A stretch of DNA of 64,000 bases from Woeseiaceae bacterium (GCA_030065915.1 JASJCQ010000001.1:172385-236384); one strand, 5' to 3'; positions 9,132-18,438 are shown, numbered from the stretch's first letter. Notes: a model not told the origin generated them from the letters alone. Numbers and translations are program-made.

Positions 9132-9749
9132 CTAAAATCGGGCCTGCGGTACGATAATCACATCGCCGGGATACAGACGCACATTCTGGCTTACGTCTCC
9201 GTCTTCCATTAAGTTCTTAACCCGAACGCGGCATTCAGTGGCGCGCCCGTCGACCTGGCGAACGATTTTTGAACGGTTGCCTGCCGCAAATTCATCAAGC
9301 CCACCAACCGCCACCATCACATCAAGCAGTCGCAATCCCTCACGATACGGCACTGACTGCTCACGCACTACGTTGCCAACTACCTGGATCTGGTTGGCCG
9401 AGCCCTGGCTCGCGACAATAATGTTGACCTTCGGCGTGCGAAGGTACTCTGAAAGCTGGGTTTCGATTACTCGCGCCAGTTCCGTGGGCGTTCGGCCGAC
9501 TGCAACAACGTCCTCCACGAGCGGTATCGAAATTCGTCCGTCGGGCCGGACCGGTACCGTGGTCGAAATGTCGTCGTGGCGCCACACAAAGACCTGTAGC
9601 GAATCTCCCGCACCGATTACGTATTCGGTCGTTACCGCCTCCAGCTCCGGGCAGTCGCCGGTCTTCTCCGGGCCCGTCCCTCCACACGCCGTCATGAAGA
9701 CCGCAAGAATGGAGATGATGACCGATGATTTGTTCGACGTTGAATACAT
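9132..9749 (-). CDS. Polysaccharide export lipoprotein (Wza-like, XrtA type)
   Basis: A 205-residue lipoprotein: the signal peptide ends in the lipobox FMTAC with Cys22. The Poly_export domain opens with EYVIGAGDSLQVFVWRHDDIS and contains VRPDGRISIPLVEDVVAVG. One SLBB-like domain follows (IQVVGNVVREQSVPYREGLRLL), and the protein ends in LYPGDVIIVPQARF. Wza-family proteins form the outer-membrane channel for polymer export. It is short, as is usual for the XrtA-associated branch, in contrast to the 914-residue SLBB protein at 43-46 kb. The PrsT gene ends nine bases upstream. Confidence 0.87.
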   Translation of the reverse strand: MYSTSNKSSVIISILAVFMTACGGTGPEKTGDCPELEAVTTEYVIGAGDSLQVFVWRHDDISTTVPVRPDGRISIPLVEDVVAVGRTPTELARVIETQLSEYLRTPKVNIIVASQGSANQIQVVGNVVREQSVPYREGLRLLDVMVAVGGLDEFAAGNRSKIVRQVDGRATECRVRVKNLMEDGDVSQNVRLYPGDVIIVPQARF

Positions 9750-9757
9750 TGTGTCTA

Positions 9758-12565
9758 CTATCCCTCAATCTCTGCCAGCAGGGCTTTTGCGTTATTGCGT
9801 TCGTCGAAGTCGTCCTCAACGTCGAGCAACGGCCGCAGAATATCGAGGCTGTCGGATGTGCGCCCAACCCGGTGCAAGACGTAAGCCAGATGATACTGAA
9901 TGTTCCCGGAACGCGGTGACTTCTCGGCAGCCTCCTCAATGAGAACCAGGGCCTCCTCGAGATTGCCTTGTTTAACGAGGATCCATCCTAGCGTGTCGGC
10001 CACTGAGCCAATGTCCGGACGCAGCGTGTATGCTTTCCGCGCCAGCGGCTCAGCCTTGTCACTATCCCCCGATTCATTGTAAATCCACGCCAGGTTGTTC
10101 AACGCTGGCACGTTGTCGGGATCGCCGGCAAGCACCCTTTCATACAACGCGATCGCCTCCGCGGATACTCCGAGGCGGTCGTTCTCCTGCGCAAGGAAAA
10201 GAGCTGTCGTGGCGTCGTCCGGGTTCTCCGCCAGCCAGGCTTCCAGGGTTGCGGCGGCTCCATCACGCCCTGCCGAACGCGCCGCCTGAAATGCTCGAAG
10301 CGCCAGAACCGCAGACGGCGAAACGTCGAATGCGTCGTTGTACAGATCGGCCGCTCTTGCAAAATCCTGCCCGGCAAAATAGATGTCGGCCTCAAGATTG
10401 ATGGGTGTTGCGGACTCGGGGTAAAGCGACTTCAGATCAGCTGCGATCTCGAGCGCCGCATCGGTGTTGCCGGCACCCATTTCGATTAGTGCCAACGTCG
10501 CCCTTGAACGCAAGTCGTTCGGATCGATTTCAAGCGCTTTGCCAAGCGCCCGTCTAGCGTCCTCAGACTGACCGAGAGACAGGTGGGCCTGGGACAGCCT
10601 ATACCAGGCGTTGATCGACCCCGGACTCAATTCTGTTGCTGCGTTCAAATACGGCAGGGCTTCGCGGCCTTTACCGACCGAGACCAGTATGTCGCCCACA
10701 CCCAGTTGAATCGTCGCATTTCCTTCCGCCAGGCGCGCTGCTTCCTGCGCCGTTTGCTCGGCGCGCAGCCGATTGCCCTGACGCAGGTAAGACTTCGCCA
10801 GCATCAGCTGTGGCAGCGCAGCGTTGTCGCTGGCTTCGATGGCCTGCAGCAAGAGCTGCTGGCTCTTCTCGAAATCGCCATCGACTGCCGCGTAGTTCGC
10901 GAGACTGGTCAGGGCGGTCAGGTTGCCCGGGTCGAGCTTCAATACAGCGTCGAATGCGGCGATGGAAGCATCAGCGTCGCCGGAACCGGCCGCAACCCGC
11001 CCGACGCCGATACGCGCCGGAACATGGTTCTCGTCGATGGCTAGCGCCTCGGTGAAGCGTTGCTGCGCCTTGTCGAGGATACCCCGGCGTAGATAGATGT
11101 CACCAATCAGCGTCAACGCCCGTACATCGTCGCTGAAATCCTCGGCGATCTGGTCAATGCGTGCCTCCGCCTCGTCGCTTCTATCGGACGCGATCAGTGC
11201 CAGCGCGATGACGAGATCCTTCCCGAAACTGTCGGCATCGTCGGGTAAGGATTCGGCCAACGCGACGGCCTCCTCGGATCGCTGTGCCTGCAAATATGCA
11301 GCGGCCAGCGACAACCTGAGCTCCGTGTTTTCAGGCTCTTTCTCCACGGCCTCTTCGAGCAGGCGAACTGCTCGCTCTACTGAACCTGTCCGTATCAATG
11401 CGTTGCTCGCAAACACTGTGAGCTGAGCATCGCGCTCAGTCGATTCGAGCAAAGGGCTAATCGTCTCGACAGCGGCACGCGGTTCGGCCATCTGCACTTG
11501 TGCTGCGGCCAGCAGACGGCGAGCTGCGAGATTCTGCGGCGCACGTGCTACGACCTGGCTCAGTGCGCCTTCGGCAGTCACGTAGTTCTCGAGTGCAACC
11601 TGTACGGAGCCGTACAGGAACAATGCGGACAGGTTATTTGGCGAGACCGACAGTACCTGCTCGAGCTCATTCGCTGCCAGTTCGTAGTCTTCGCGAGCGG
11701 CTGCGAGACGTCCGCGCAGGAAGCGGGTCATCGGCGTCTGGCCGGCAATGTTGCCCAATGCACGGATCGTCTGTTCGGCCTCGTCAAGCTTGCCCTGTGA
11801 CAACTGCGCGTCCGCAAGCCCCGACACCGCCGGCAATTCAACGATGCGGCTGGGCTCCGCACGTGCCGTCTCTGCTGCACGTCGAAGCGCTTCTTCCGCC
11901 GCTTCCAGCTTGCCGGCACGAAGGTCGACCACACCACGCAGCAACCAACCGGGCGAATAGTCGGAATGTTCGCTGGCGAGGCGATCCAGATAGACTCGCC
12001 CCTCATCGACCCGACCCTGAGCTACAAAGGCGCCGGCCATCCCCCAGAGAGCCTTGGGAGAATCGGGCGCGATGGCAAGCGCTTCGCCGAACACCTCCTC
12101 AGCCTGGAGCGAACTGCCGAGTCCCAGCAGCGCTTCACCGCGGAATAGAATCGCCTGCAGGTCAGAGATGCCTTCCAGACCAGAGGGCTCCGACAAGAGC
12201 TCTAAAACGCCAGCAAAGTTACCAACGGCGAGCTGGACCTCGTAGTACAACGCCATGTGCTCGGCCGCATCGGCACCCAAGTCCTGCGCGCGCCTCAATT
12301 CCTTCTCCGCGGACAGCGGATCCGCGAAGGCCAGAGACACCTTTGCCAGCAGCAGGCGGCCGTCGACGTTGTCCGGCGCATCCTGCAGCAGATTCTTGAG
12401 CGTTACTACCGCTGTTGCGTAGTCCTTCTCAGCAATCTGTTCACGAGCATCGGCCATTTGCTCCTCGGGCGACTTGCTGCAAGCAGACAGCAGCAGCACC
12501 GAACAGCCGAGCAGGCACCATTGAAACAGTTTGCCCTGGCGTGGTCTGGATACTGCCTTGTTCAT
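9758..12565 (-). CDS. prsT: XrtA/PEP-CTERM system TPR lipoprotein PrsT
   Basis: A 935-residue protein from the ATG at 12563-12565, which has GGGAGA about nine bases upstream and lies after the exosortase stop; a longer frame overlapping that gene is unlikely. A lipoprotein signal (LLGCSVLLLSAC, Cys29) is followed by back-to-back TPR units over nearly the whole length, shown by repeated Leu/Ala heptads and closing segments such as PDNVPALNNLAWIYNESGD and AYTLRPDIGSVADTLGWIL. PrsT proteins of this length are a fixed companion of exosortase A and are thought to scaffold polymer assembly or sorting. It lies between the exosortase gene (22 bp) and the export genes (8 bp). Confidence 0.88.
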   Translation of the reverse strand: MNKAVSRPRQGKLFQWCLLGCSVLLLSACSKSPEEQMADAREQIAEKDYATAVVTLKNLLQDAPDNVDGRLLLAKVSLAFADPLSAEKELRRAQDLGADAAEHMALYYEVQLAVGNFAGVLELLSEPSGLEGISDLQAILFRGEALLGLGSSLQAEEVFGEALAIAPDSPKALWGMAGAFVAQGRVDEGRVYLDRLASEHSDYSPGWLLRGVVDLRAGKLEAAEEALRRAAETARAEPSRIVELPAVSGLADAQLSQGKLDEAEQTIRALGNIAGQTPMTRFLRGRLAAAREDYELAANELEQVLSVSPNNLSALFLYGSVQVALENYVTAEGALSQVVARAPQNLAARRLLAAAQVQMAEPRAAVETISPLLESTERDAQLTVFASNALIRTGSVERAVRLLEEAVEKEPENTELRLSLAAAYLQAQRSEEAVALAESLPDDADSFGKDLVIALALIASDRSDEAEARIDQIAEDFSDDVRALTLIGDIYLRRGILDKAQQRFTEALAIDENHVPARIGVGRVAAGSGDADASIAAFDAVLKLDPGNLTALTSLANYAAVDGDFEKSQQLLLQAIEASDNAALPQLMLAKSYLRQGNRLRAEQTAQEAARLAEGNATIQLGVGDILVSVGKGREALPYLNAATELSPGSINAWYRLSQAHLSLGQSEDARRALGKALEIDPNDLRSRATLALIEMGAGNTDAALEIAADLKSLYPESATPINLEADIYFAGQDFARAADLYNDAFDVSPSAVLALRAFQAARSAGRDGAAATLEAWLAENPDDATTALFLAQENDRLGVSAEAIALYERVLAGDPDNVPALNNLAWIYNESGDSDKAEPLARKAYTLRPDIGSVADTLGWILVKQGNLEEALVLIEEAAEKSPRSGNIQYHLAYVLHRVGRTSDSLDILRPLLDVEDDFDERNNAKALLAEIEG

Positions 12566-12587
12566 TTGTCTGTTCTCCCTGTCCTGC

Positions 12588-14126
12588 TCATTTCGGCCCC
12601 GGCGTCGGCAGCGCTCCAATCAGAGACCTGTTGATTGCCGGAAACTCTTCTGACAGCAAGGTTCTCGCTTCGTTGCAGTCTCGAATCTCGCATACGGTAC
12701 TAACGGCAATTGATCCCGATTGCTCGGCGCCGACCAGTGCCAGAAGACCAAGCCGTAGCTGGGTCTCCACCCCCTTGGATCGGCTCTCGCCGTCGACCAG
12801 GAAGTGATACCAGATCAGGCGACGAACACCCGTAGGATAGTCCGCCATTATCTCATGGATTTCCAGCGGCTCGCCGCTTGTTATCGTGCCAATTGCTGCA
12901 GCCGGTTTGTCATAAGACACCCGGGCGTTCTTACCGGCGAGAGACGTGTAATAGCCGATGAGTTCGCGTCCCTGTGATTGCGTCTCATACCAGTTCACGT
13001 ACACGTCCAGTTTGCGCCCATCCCTGCTGTAGCGGGCCTGCGCTTCACCGTCGGGATCAACGAATTGAGGCTTCCAGTCTTCCCGTTCTGCCGCGACTGG
13101 GAGCCAACCCTCGATAGATGGCAATTGAATCGCGACATCAGCCGTATCGTTGGTCAAGAGCCGGGCCCAGACCAGAACCGGCAGAGCAAGCAGTACACAA
13201 GCGTAGCCCGCAGGTGCAAGTCGAGATTTCCCGAACTTTCGTGGCGAATCGGCATGTTGGCTTTCTGCCGGCAAATCGGGCTCGAGACGCCGAGCTATGA
13301 GAAAGAACGGCACCAGCATGACCACGAAAAGAACCCAGCCGAACGTATAGTGATCGACCTGCACGAGGTAGGATTGCATGTCGGTCAGGTGACCGGCGAC
13401 GATGACTACCGTAACTCTGATCCAGTTTACGGCGATTGACATCGCGGCCGCGATCGCGAGCAGCGCGACGGAATCTCTCGCGCGAACATAGTTTAAGTGG
13501 CCATAGACCGTCGCTAGCGTCAGTGCCACGATGAAGAAGTGAATACCGCTACAGCCGCCGGCGATTTCGAAGACACCCGCCGGAATCTGGACGAAATTGC
13601 CCTCGATAAATGCTGGCACGCCAATCGCTTTGAGGATCACCGATACGGCGGCGGTTGTCATGGATTGCAGCAACGGATTTATGACATCCCAGACCGGTAT
13701 CGCAGAATAGAGCAGTAGCACAGGGACCAGGATGCGTGCGACCGTTTGCCAGCCTGAAACGGATAAGACCGCGCATATCAGTATCAGTGGCCACAGCACC
13801 GTGGCGCCGAGTGCGATGTTGGCGGCGAACGCCCAGATCCAGCCAAAGAGCAGGCCCGCCAGAACGACAAAGGCAGGTATAGATGGCCGCTGCGGGGTAG
13901 CAGAGATCGCGTCTCGTTGTCGATACACGAGCCAGACAACCAGTAGCAAGATCAACACGCCTTGAGAATAGCGGTGACTGTCCGACCACTTGGGCCAGAG
14001 CAACATCAGTGTCGGGCTCAAAGCCAGCATGACGGCGAGTAACGTGCCTGCGACGATCAGCCAATGGCTGACAGCTGCCCGGCCCTCATCCGCAACAGCA
14101 TTGTTGCCGTTCGATTGCTTCGTCAT
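12588..14126 (-). CDS. xrtA: Exosortase A fused to EpsI domain
   Basis: A 512-residue polytopic inner-membrane protein. The exosortase domain (about residues 20-290) keeps the catalytic triad: Cys192 in IAGGCSGIHFF, Arg237 in AVNWIRVTV and His259 in VQVDHYTFGW. A C-terminal EpsI/DUF3485 domain (about 315-505) contains LPSIEGWLPV and LDVYVNWYETQSQGREL. Exosortase A cleaves the C-terminal PEP-CTERM signal of exported proteins; EpsI is its usual partner, here in one chain. Its visible substrate is encoded at 18705-19316. A CRP-like site lies about 142 bp upstream of the start. Confidence 0.93.
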   Translation of the reverse strand: MTKQSNGNNAVADEGRAAVSHWLIVAGTLLAVMLALSPTLMLLWPKWSDSHRYSQGVLILLLVVWLVYRQRDAISATPQRPSIPAFVVLAGLLFGWIWAFAANIALGATVLWPLILICAVLSVSGWQTVARILVPVLLLYSAIPVWDVINPLLQSMTTAAVSVILKAIGVPAFIEGNFVQIPAGVFEIAGGCSGIHFFIVALTLATVYGHLNYVRARDSVALLAIAAAMSIAVNWIRVTVVIVAGHLTDMQSYLVQVDHYTFGWVLFVVMLVPFFLIARRLEPDLPAESQHADSPRKFGKSRLAPAGYACVLLALPVLVWARLLTNDTADVAIQLPSIEGWLPVAAEREDWKPQFVDPDGEAQARYSRDGRKLDVYVNWYETQSQGRELIGYYTSLAGKNARVSYDKPAAAIGTITSGEPLEIHEIMADYPTGVRRLIWYHFLVDGESRSKGVETQLRLGLLALVGAEQSGSIAVSTVCEIRDCNEARTLLSEEFPAINRSLIGALPTPGPK

Positions 14127-14267
14127 GCGACCCCGATGGGTACAACCTTAGAATTGTCCTTCCGGACGCCCGTGCTGATCCGGCCAGCCTGGATGCGCTG
14201 GCCAGTCAGCCAATGTTAGCCGGTCCGCGGGTCTTAGTGTCGCGTCCGGTATGATGGGCCGTCAAAG

Positions 14268-14283
14268 TGTGAACTGCGTCACA
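14268..14283. promoter_or_regulatory. CRP/Clp-like binding site upstream of xrtA
   Basis: TGTGAACTGCGTCACA fits the CRP-family consensus TGTGA-N6-TCACA exactly. It sits about 142 bp before the xrtA start. A TTGACG hexamer (minus strand, 14265-14260) directly follows it, so the geometry resembles an activator site next to a -35 element. The 19-base core at 14264-14282 is repeated in inverted orientation at 18263-18281. Confidence 0.55.
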
Positions 14284-14327
14284 AATCAACTCGGTACCGG
14301 CTCACTTCTCACCCACCACGCGACGGG

Positions 14328-16364
14328 TCACACGGCGCGCGGCAGGCAGACCGTCATCGTCGTGCCAACACGCGCTGTGCTGTCGACGTCGAGGTGACCG
14401 TCCAGCTCGCGAACGTATTCTCGAACCTGGTACGCACCGATGCCCATGCCGTCGACACCCTTGGTGCTTTCGAACGGCCTGAACAACTGTTCACGGATGA
14501 ACGTGTCGTCCATGCCGTGTCCGTCGTCTTTCACCGAGACTTCAACAGTGGAACCGGTCGTACCAATGGAGATGTTGATATTACCCTGCTCGTCACATGC
14601 GTCCTGAGCGTTTCGAATCAGATGCACGAAAATGGCCGAGAGCTTCTCATGATCCGCCCGAACGGCCACTTCACGGTCCAGCCCGGCGACGTTCGGCACC
14701 GGTTTCCGATCGCTGACCTGCTCGATGACACTGCCGAGAACCTCGCCCACCGAAACACGCTTGCGCCTCTCTTTGCGATTGCGCTCGGCCAACTGCGCGA
14801 TGAGACGGTTCATTCGATTCACCGAATGCTCGATGGTTTCGAAAGCGTCGTCGACAAAGTCCGGATTGCGTTTGTGCTTGCTGGCGTTCTTGACGACCAG
14901 AGACTGCTGGGCCGCCAGGTTTTTGAGGTCGTGCATCAGAAATGCGGTGAGTCGACTGTAGGCCTGGAACTGCCGGCCCTCGGCGACGCGCTCGGCATCG
15001 AGTTGCTGGGCCAGAAGGCCTGCTACCTGGCGGCCGACGATCTTCAGCAGGTCCGTGTCCTCGAAATGCAGCGTCACAGGAGAGTCCTGGTCCAGCACGA
15101 GCAGACCGATCAGCGCCGTGTCCTGCAACAGCGGTACTACCAAACGCTGGTTGTCGCTCTCGAGCCATTCGGGCAACTCGAGTTCCCCGTAGATTCCACG
15201 GTCCGTTCGGTACTGGCGTGTGTCGATCACCCAGCTGGAGGACTCCAGGAACCTGACGACGCCATCGCCCGGCGCCACGCGGATTCCTTCAGGCAAAGGG
15301 CAGTGCCACGCGGCGAACGGTAACATGGCGGAGGTCGGCCCCTCACGTTGCAGCAACAAGAATCCCGAGCGGCTGCTCATGATCAGGGCGGCCGCTTCAA
15401 TGCTGCGCTCGCCCATCGACCGCTCGGCTTTCGGGTCGTAGAGGATCCTGGACAGCCGCTGCCACTCCTCCCGGTAGTCGTAGCGATTTCTGAAGAAATG
15501 CTTGGCGAAGAACACGCGGACCTGCCGCCTCAACTGCTCCGAAAGCAACAGCGCCGCACCGCCGAGCACTGCCGCAAAAACGAGAATCGCGGCCAGTGCG
15601 CTTCCCAAGCTGCCGCCAAACTCCTTGACGTAGTAACCGCCCACCCCCATCAGGATCAGGTAGATACCGGCACCAACCATGGTGGCGCTGAAGTAGGCCA
15701 CCTGGCGAGAGATGAAGAGATCCACGGACCATTCCTTGCTTTGCCGCACCGCAACCGCAAGAAACGGTACGATGCAGGCATTTGCGACGCCTCTTGCTGC
15801 CCACAAGCCGGGTTCTATCTGACCGACGAGCACGGAGGAGGAGAACATTACAATGTCGAATCCGAACAGTCCGGCAACGGCGAGCGCCAGCGATCGGATC
15901 GGGCGTCTCGATGAGGGTTCCGCACTTCGGTAGATCCTCTCCAGAATGGCGATACCAAGCAGCGAGAGACCGATGCTTCCGAGGACAAATATCGATCCCG
16001 GACCGCCGAAGCCCCAGCCGGCCGGCAGGACTCCGATTATCAGGATCAGGCCAGGGGCGATGATCGCCCCGTATCGAAGGGAGCCGGACGAGGTCCTGCC
16101 GCCAGCGAGCCCAAGCACGGCTACAAGAAACAGTAGCCACGCCCAATAGCGGGCGATTTCGACCGAGAATTGTAGAACAGCCGGTAGTGAGCCGTAACGA
16201 AGCTGCCAGAACATCGCGACGGACCATACGACGTTGACCAAGACAGCGACCAATAACAACCGCGCCTGCTTTGCGCGCGTACCCCCCACCAAGACGAGCA
16301 CCGCTAATAGCAGGAACATGCCGGCGGCGGCAACGTAGCCAATCAAGGCGAATGTCGGCAGCAT
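14328..16364 (-). CDS. prsK: XrtA/PEP-CTERM system histidine kinase PrsK
   Basis: A 678-residue sensor kinase. About eight membrane helices fill residues 5-290, a GAF-like region follows (about 310-450), then the phospho-acceptor box FLMHDLKNLAAQQ (near 475). The HATPase domain has IRNAQDACDEQGN (N box), KDDGHGMDD (G1) and GMGIGAYQVREYV (G2). PrsK works with the sigma-54 activator PrsR to switch on PEP-CTERM and exopolysaccharide genes in XrtA bacteria. A prsR gene normally lies directly downstream, but here the next gene is the exosortase after 201 bp, and no response regulator is found in the window. A 40-bp inverted-repeat region precedes it. Confidence 0.9.
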   Translation of the reverse strand: MLPTFALIGYVAAAGMFLLLAVLVLVGGTRAKQARLLLVAVLVNVVWSVAMFWQLRYGSLPAVLQFSVEIARYWAWLLFLVAVLGLAGGRTSSGSLRYGAIIAPGLILIIGVLPAGWGFGGPGSIFVLGSIGLSLLGIAILERIYRSAEPSSRRPIRSLALAVAGLFGFDIVMFSSSVLVGQIEPGLWAARGVANACIVPFLAVAVRQSKEWSVDLFISRQVAYFSATMVGAGIYLILMGVGGYYVKEFGGSLGSALAAILVFAAVLGGAALLLSEQLRRQVRVFFAKHFFRNRYDYREEWQRLSRILYDPKAERSMGERSIEAAALIMSSRSGFLLLQREGPTSAMLPFAAWHCPLPEGIRVAPGDGVVRFLESSSWVIDTRQYRTDRGIYGELELPEWLESDNQRLVVPLLQDTALIGLLVLDQDSPVTLHFEDTDLLKIVGRQVAGLLAQQLDAERVAEGRQFQAYSRLTAFLMHDLKNLAAQQSLVVKNASKHKRNPDFVDDAFETIEHSVNRMNRLIAQLAERNRKERRKRVSVGEVLGSVIEQVSDRKPVPNVAGLDREVAVRADHEKLSAIFVHLIRNAQDACDEQGNINISIGTTGSTVEVSVKDDGHGMDDTFIREQLFRPFESTKGVDGMGIGAYQVREYVRELDGHLDVDSTARVGTTMTVCLPRAV

Positions 16365-16714
16365 TAGCGGGCTCAGAAATCAGGATAAAAGAGTTTAACT
16401 CGAATCAGGTACGCGAAAAAAAGCCACGTTGATTCGAGGCTCTATTTCGTGTGCATGTCACACCGGCAGCAGCGCCGCATCGGTGCAGAGCAAGACAGAG
16501 CGAGGGCGATGAGCGCAGGAGTGGCTGGTTTGTGACACGTCCTTTCCGGTTACACCGAAATTCCGAGCACGGGGAGATGAGCCGTCATTCGCCGTCGAGC
16601 ACATGGCGACCGACCTTGTAACAGACGGGGCCTCAATGCGGTTTGATTCTGAGACATGGATCCACTCGTCAGAGGCAGCAGAACTGCCAGACACACTGAA
16701 TAGTCCGGCCGGTC
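16365..16714. other. 350-bp intergenic region upstream of prsK
   Basis: No convincing gene is visible. The stretch between the prsK start and the end of the sugar transferase should hold the prsK promoter and contains the inverted repeat at 16399-16438. TGTG/TCACA-like fragments near 16450-16462 have the wrong spacing for a CRP site. Confidence 0.5.
16399..16438. promoter_or_regulatory. Operator-like inverted repeat in the prsK leader region
   Basis: CTCGAATCA (16399-16407) and TGATTCGAG (16430-16438) are perfect 9-bp inverted arms separated by 22 bases, 35-75 bp before the prsK start. The spacer is T-rich on the minus strand. Two helical turns between arm centres would suit a dimer or tetramer operator; this is inference. 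Confidence 0.4.
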
Positions 16715-18109
16715 TCAGCGCGCACCCTTACCCCACAGAATGACTTCCACGGTCTGGAGCATGATCATCAGGTCCAGCGGCAGACTGTGGTTCTTCACGT
16801 AATACAGGTCGTATTGCAGCTTCTCTTTCGCGTCCTCAGCCGACGCACCGTAGGCGTATCTGAGTTGCGCCCAGCCTGTCACGCCCGGCTTAACCGTATG
16901 TCGCTCGGCGTAGTAAGGAATTTCCGCGGACAACTGATCCACGAACTCAGGTCGCTCCGGTCGCGGTCCTACAATACTCATCTGTCCGGCGAGCACGTTG
17001 AAGATCTGCGGCAGCTCGTCAAGCCGGTACTTTCTGAGGACATTGCCGATTCTCGTGACCCTCGGGTCATTCTCAACGGCCCACTGGGCAGTACCCTCTT
17101 TCTCGGCATCCGGACGCATGCTGCGGAACTTCAGCACGTCAAACACACGACCATTCAGGCCCACCCGCCGCTGTTTATAGAGCACAGGCAGTGAAGGACC
17201 ATCACCGATCTTGATGGCCAGCGCGACCAGCAGCATCACCGGCCACGTAAGTATTAGCGCTGCCGATGCAACAGCGACATCCAGGAGCCGCTTGTTCAAC
17301 CGGCGTAGCCGGGTAATGCGAAAGCCGGGTGCGAAAATCAGCCAGCCCGGGTTAACCAGATCCAGGCGAATCTTGCCGGTTTCGCGCTCCATGAAGTCGA
17401 CGAGGTCAATCACCTCGATGCCGCGGAGTCTGGCATCCAGGAGAGCTCTTATCGGCAGGTTGCCGCGCCGGTCATCCATTGCCACAACGATCTCGTCGGC
17501 TTTGTGATCGATCGCGTACTGAAGCAGGCAGTCAACGTTGTGACAGACGCCCGTCTGGTCTTCGCGCATTTCGTCGCCGGGCGCCGGTACGGTACCGACC
17601 AGGTGGAAGCCGCGTCGGTCGGCACGACGTCGCAATTTGGTGACGACTTTGGATCGCTGCCCTGCGCCGAAAATCACCGTTCGACGGCGAAAGATGTTCT
17701 CATCGACGACTCTCGAGAAAACAAGGCGCGTCAGTGACAGAAGAACCAAAGCCGTTGCGACGGCCAGGAACGCAATCTTGGGATCCAGGCCCACGCTCGG
17801 AATCGCGTAGTAGGCGGCGCCCAGGACAATAGACCCCAGGAAAAAACCGACGAGGACGCGGACGAAGATCTCGTGAAAGTAGACGCGTCGGTGAAACTGG
17901 TAGAGCCCTGTTGCGATCAGCGCAAGCAGCATGACCGTAGCCAATGTCAGGGCCTTGGGCGCAACCGAACTCAGCGACTGCTCCGCGAGCTCAAAATTGC
18001 CAAATGCGACGACCCTGGCGAAGTAGACGGACGCGACCAGAATCAGCGTCTCGACCACCGCCAAGAGAATCAGGGGCATTCTTGCGAAATTTCTTGACCA
18101 GATAGGCAT
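16715..18109 (-). CDS. XrtA-type undecaprenyl-phosphate sugar-phosphate transferase
   Basis: A 464-residue polyprenyl-phosphate hexose-1-phosphate transferase that starts the exopolysaccharide repeat unit on undecaprenyl phosphate. Four N-terminal membrane helices (to about residue 125) and a nucleotide-binding-like CoA_binding_3 domain are followed by a fifth helix (KRLLDVAVASAALILTWPVM). The catalytic C-terminus has KQRRVGLNGRVFDVLKFRSM, YRLDELPQIFNVLAGQMSIV and GPRPERPEF, the conserved PglC/WbaP-core motifs. It resembles the TIGR03013 subfamily tied to exosortase A. Its leader is about 600 bp and holds a CRP-like site. Confidence 0.9.
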   Translation of the reverse strand: MPIWSRNFARMPLILLAVVETLILVASVYFARVVAFGNFELAEQSLSSVAPKALTLATVMLLALIATGLYQFHRRVYFHEIFVRVLVGFFLGSIVLGAAYYAIPSVGLDPKIAFLAVATALVLLSLTRLVFSRVVDENIFRRRTVIFGAGQRSKVVTKLRRRADRRGFHLVGTVPAPGDEMREDQTGVCHNVDCLLQYAIDHKADEIVVAMDDRRGNLPIRALLDARLRGIEVIDLVDFMERETGKIRLDLVNPGWLIFAPGFRITRLRRLNKRLLDVAVASAALILTWPVMLLVALAIKIGDGPSLPVLYKQRRVGLNGRVFDVLKFRSMRPDAEKEGTAQWAVENDPRVTRIGNVLRKYRLDELPQIFNVLAGQMSIVGPRPERPEFVDQLSAEIPYYAERHTVKPGVTGWAQLRYAYGASAEDAKEKLQYDLYYVKNHSLPLDLMIMLQTVEVILWGKGAR

Positions 18110-18261
18110 CGTTATCTTTGTAAGTTGCTTTTGGTCTTACAGTGCCCGGCAAGTGTTAATCCCTGGTTACATGCCGGCTTTCCATTGTGCCAAATTTTCC
18201 GACACAGACAGTATTTCGGGGAACCCTAATTCCAATTCCGGTATCGACATCCGGTTTGAGG

Positions 18262-18277
18262 CGTGACGCAGTTCACA
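18262..18277. promoter_or_regulatory. CRP/Clp-like binding site upstream of the sugar transferase
   Basis: Read on the minus strand, TGTGAACTGCGTCACG has one mismatch to TGTGA-N6-TCACA and the same six-base centre as the site at 14268-14283. Its near edge is about 153 bp before the sugar-transferase start, much as the other site lies about 142 bp before xrtA. Confidence 0.5.
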
Positions 18278-18438
18278 CTTTTAAATCAACGACTTATGTC
18301 AGGTGCCGGCTTGATTTCCCGCTGCTGCGGTCATTCAACATAATCCGCTTCTAAGTCACTGATTTCTTGAGATTTCCGCAAATCCGACACGAACGCTGCC
18401 CGAACCACCGGGCATTGCCTCCAAGACGCACCAGCATC

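Noticed and set aside
10030..12399. Several long plus-strand open frames opposite prsT
   Set aside because: They lie within the GC-rich TPR gene, lack ribosome-binding sites and recognisable domains, and are antisense shadows.
16450..16462. TGTG/TCACA-like sequence before prsK
   Set aside because: The half-sites are too close together for the 16-bp CRP layout, unlike the sites at 14268 and 18262.
18175..18193. TTGGCAC on the minus strand resembling a sigma-54 -24 element before the sugar transferase
   Set aside because: The following GC pair is one base too far away for the fixed -24/-12 spacing, and TTGC is not matched.
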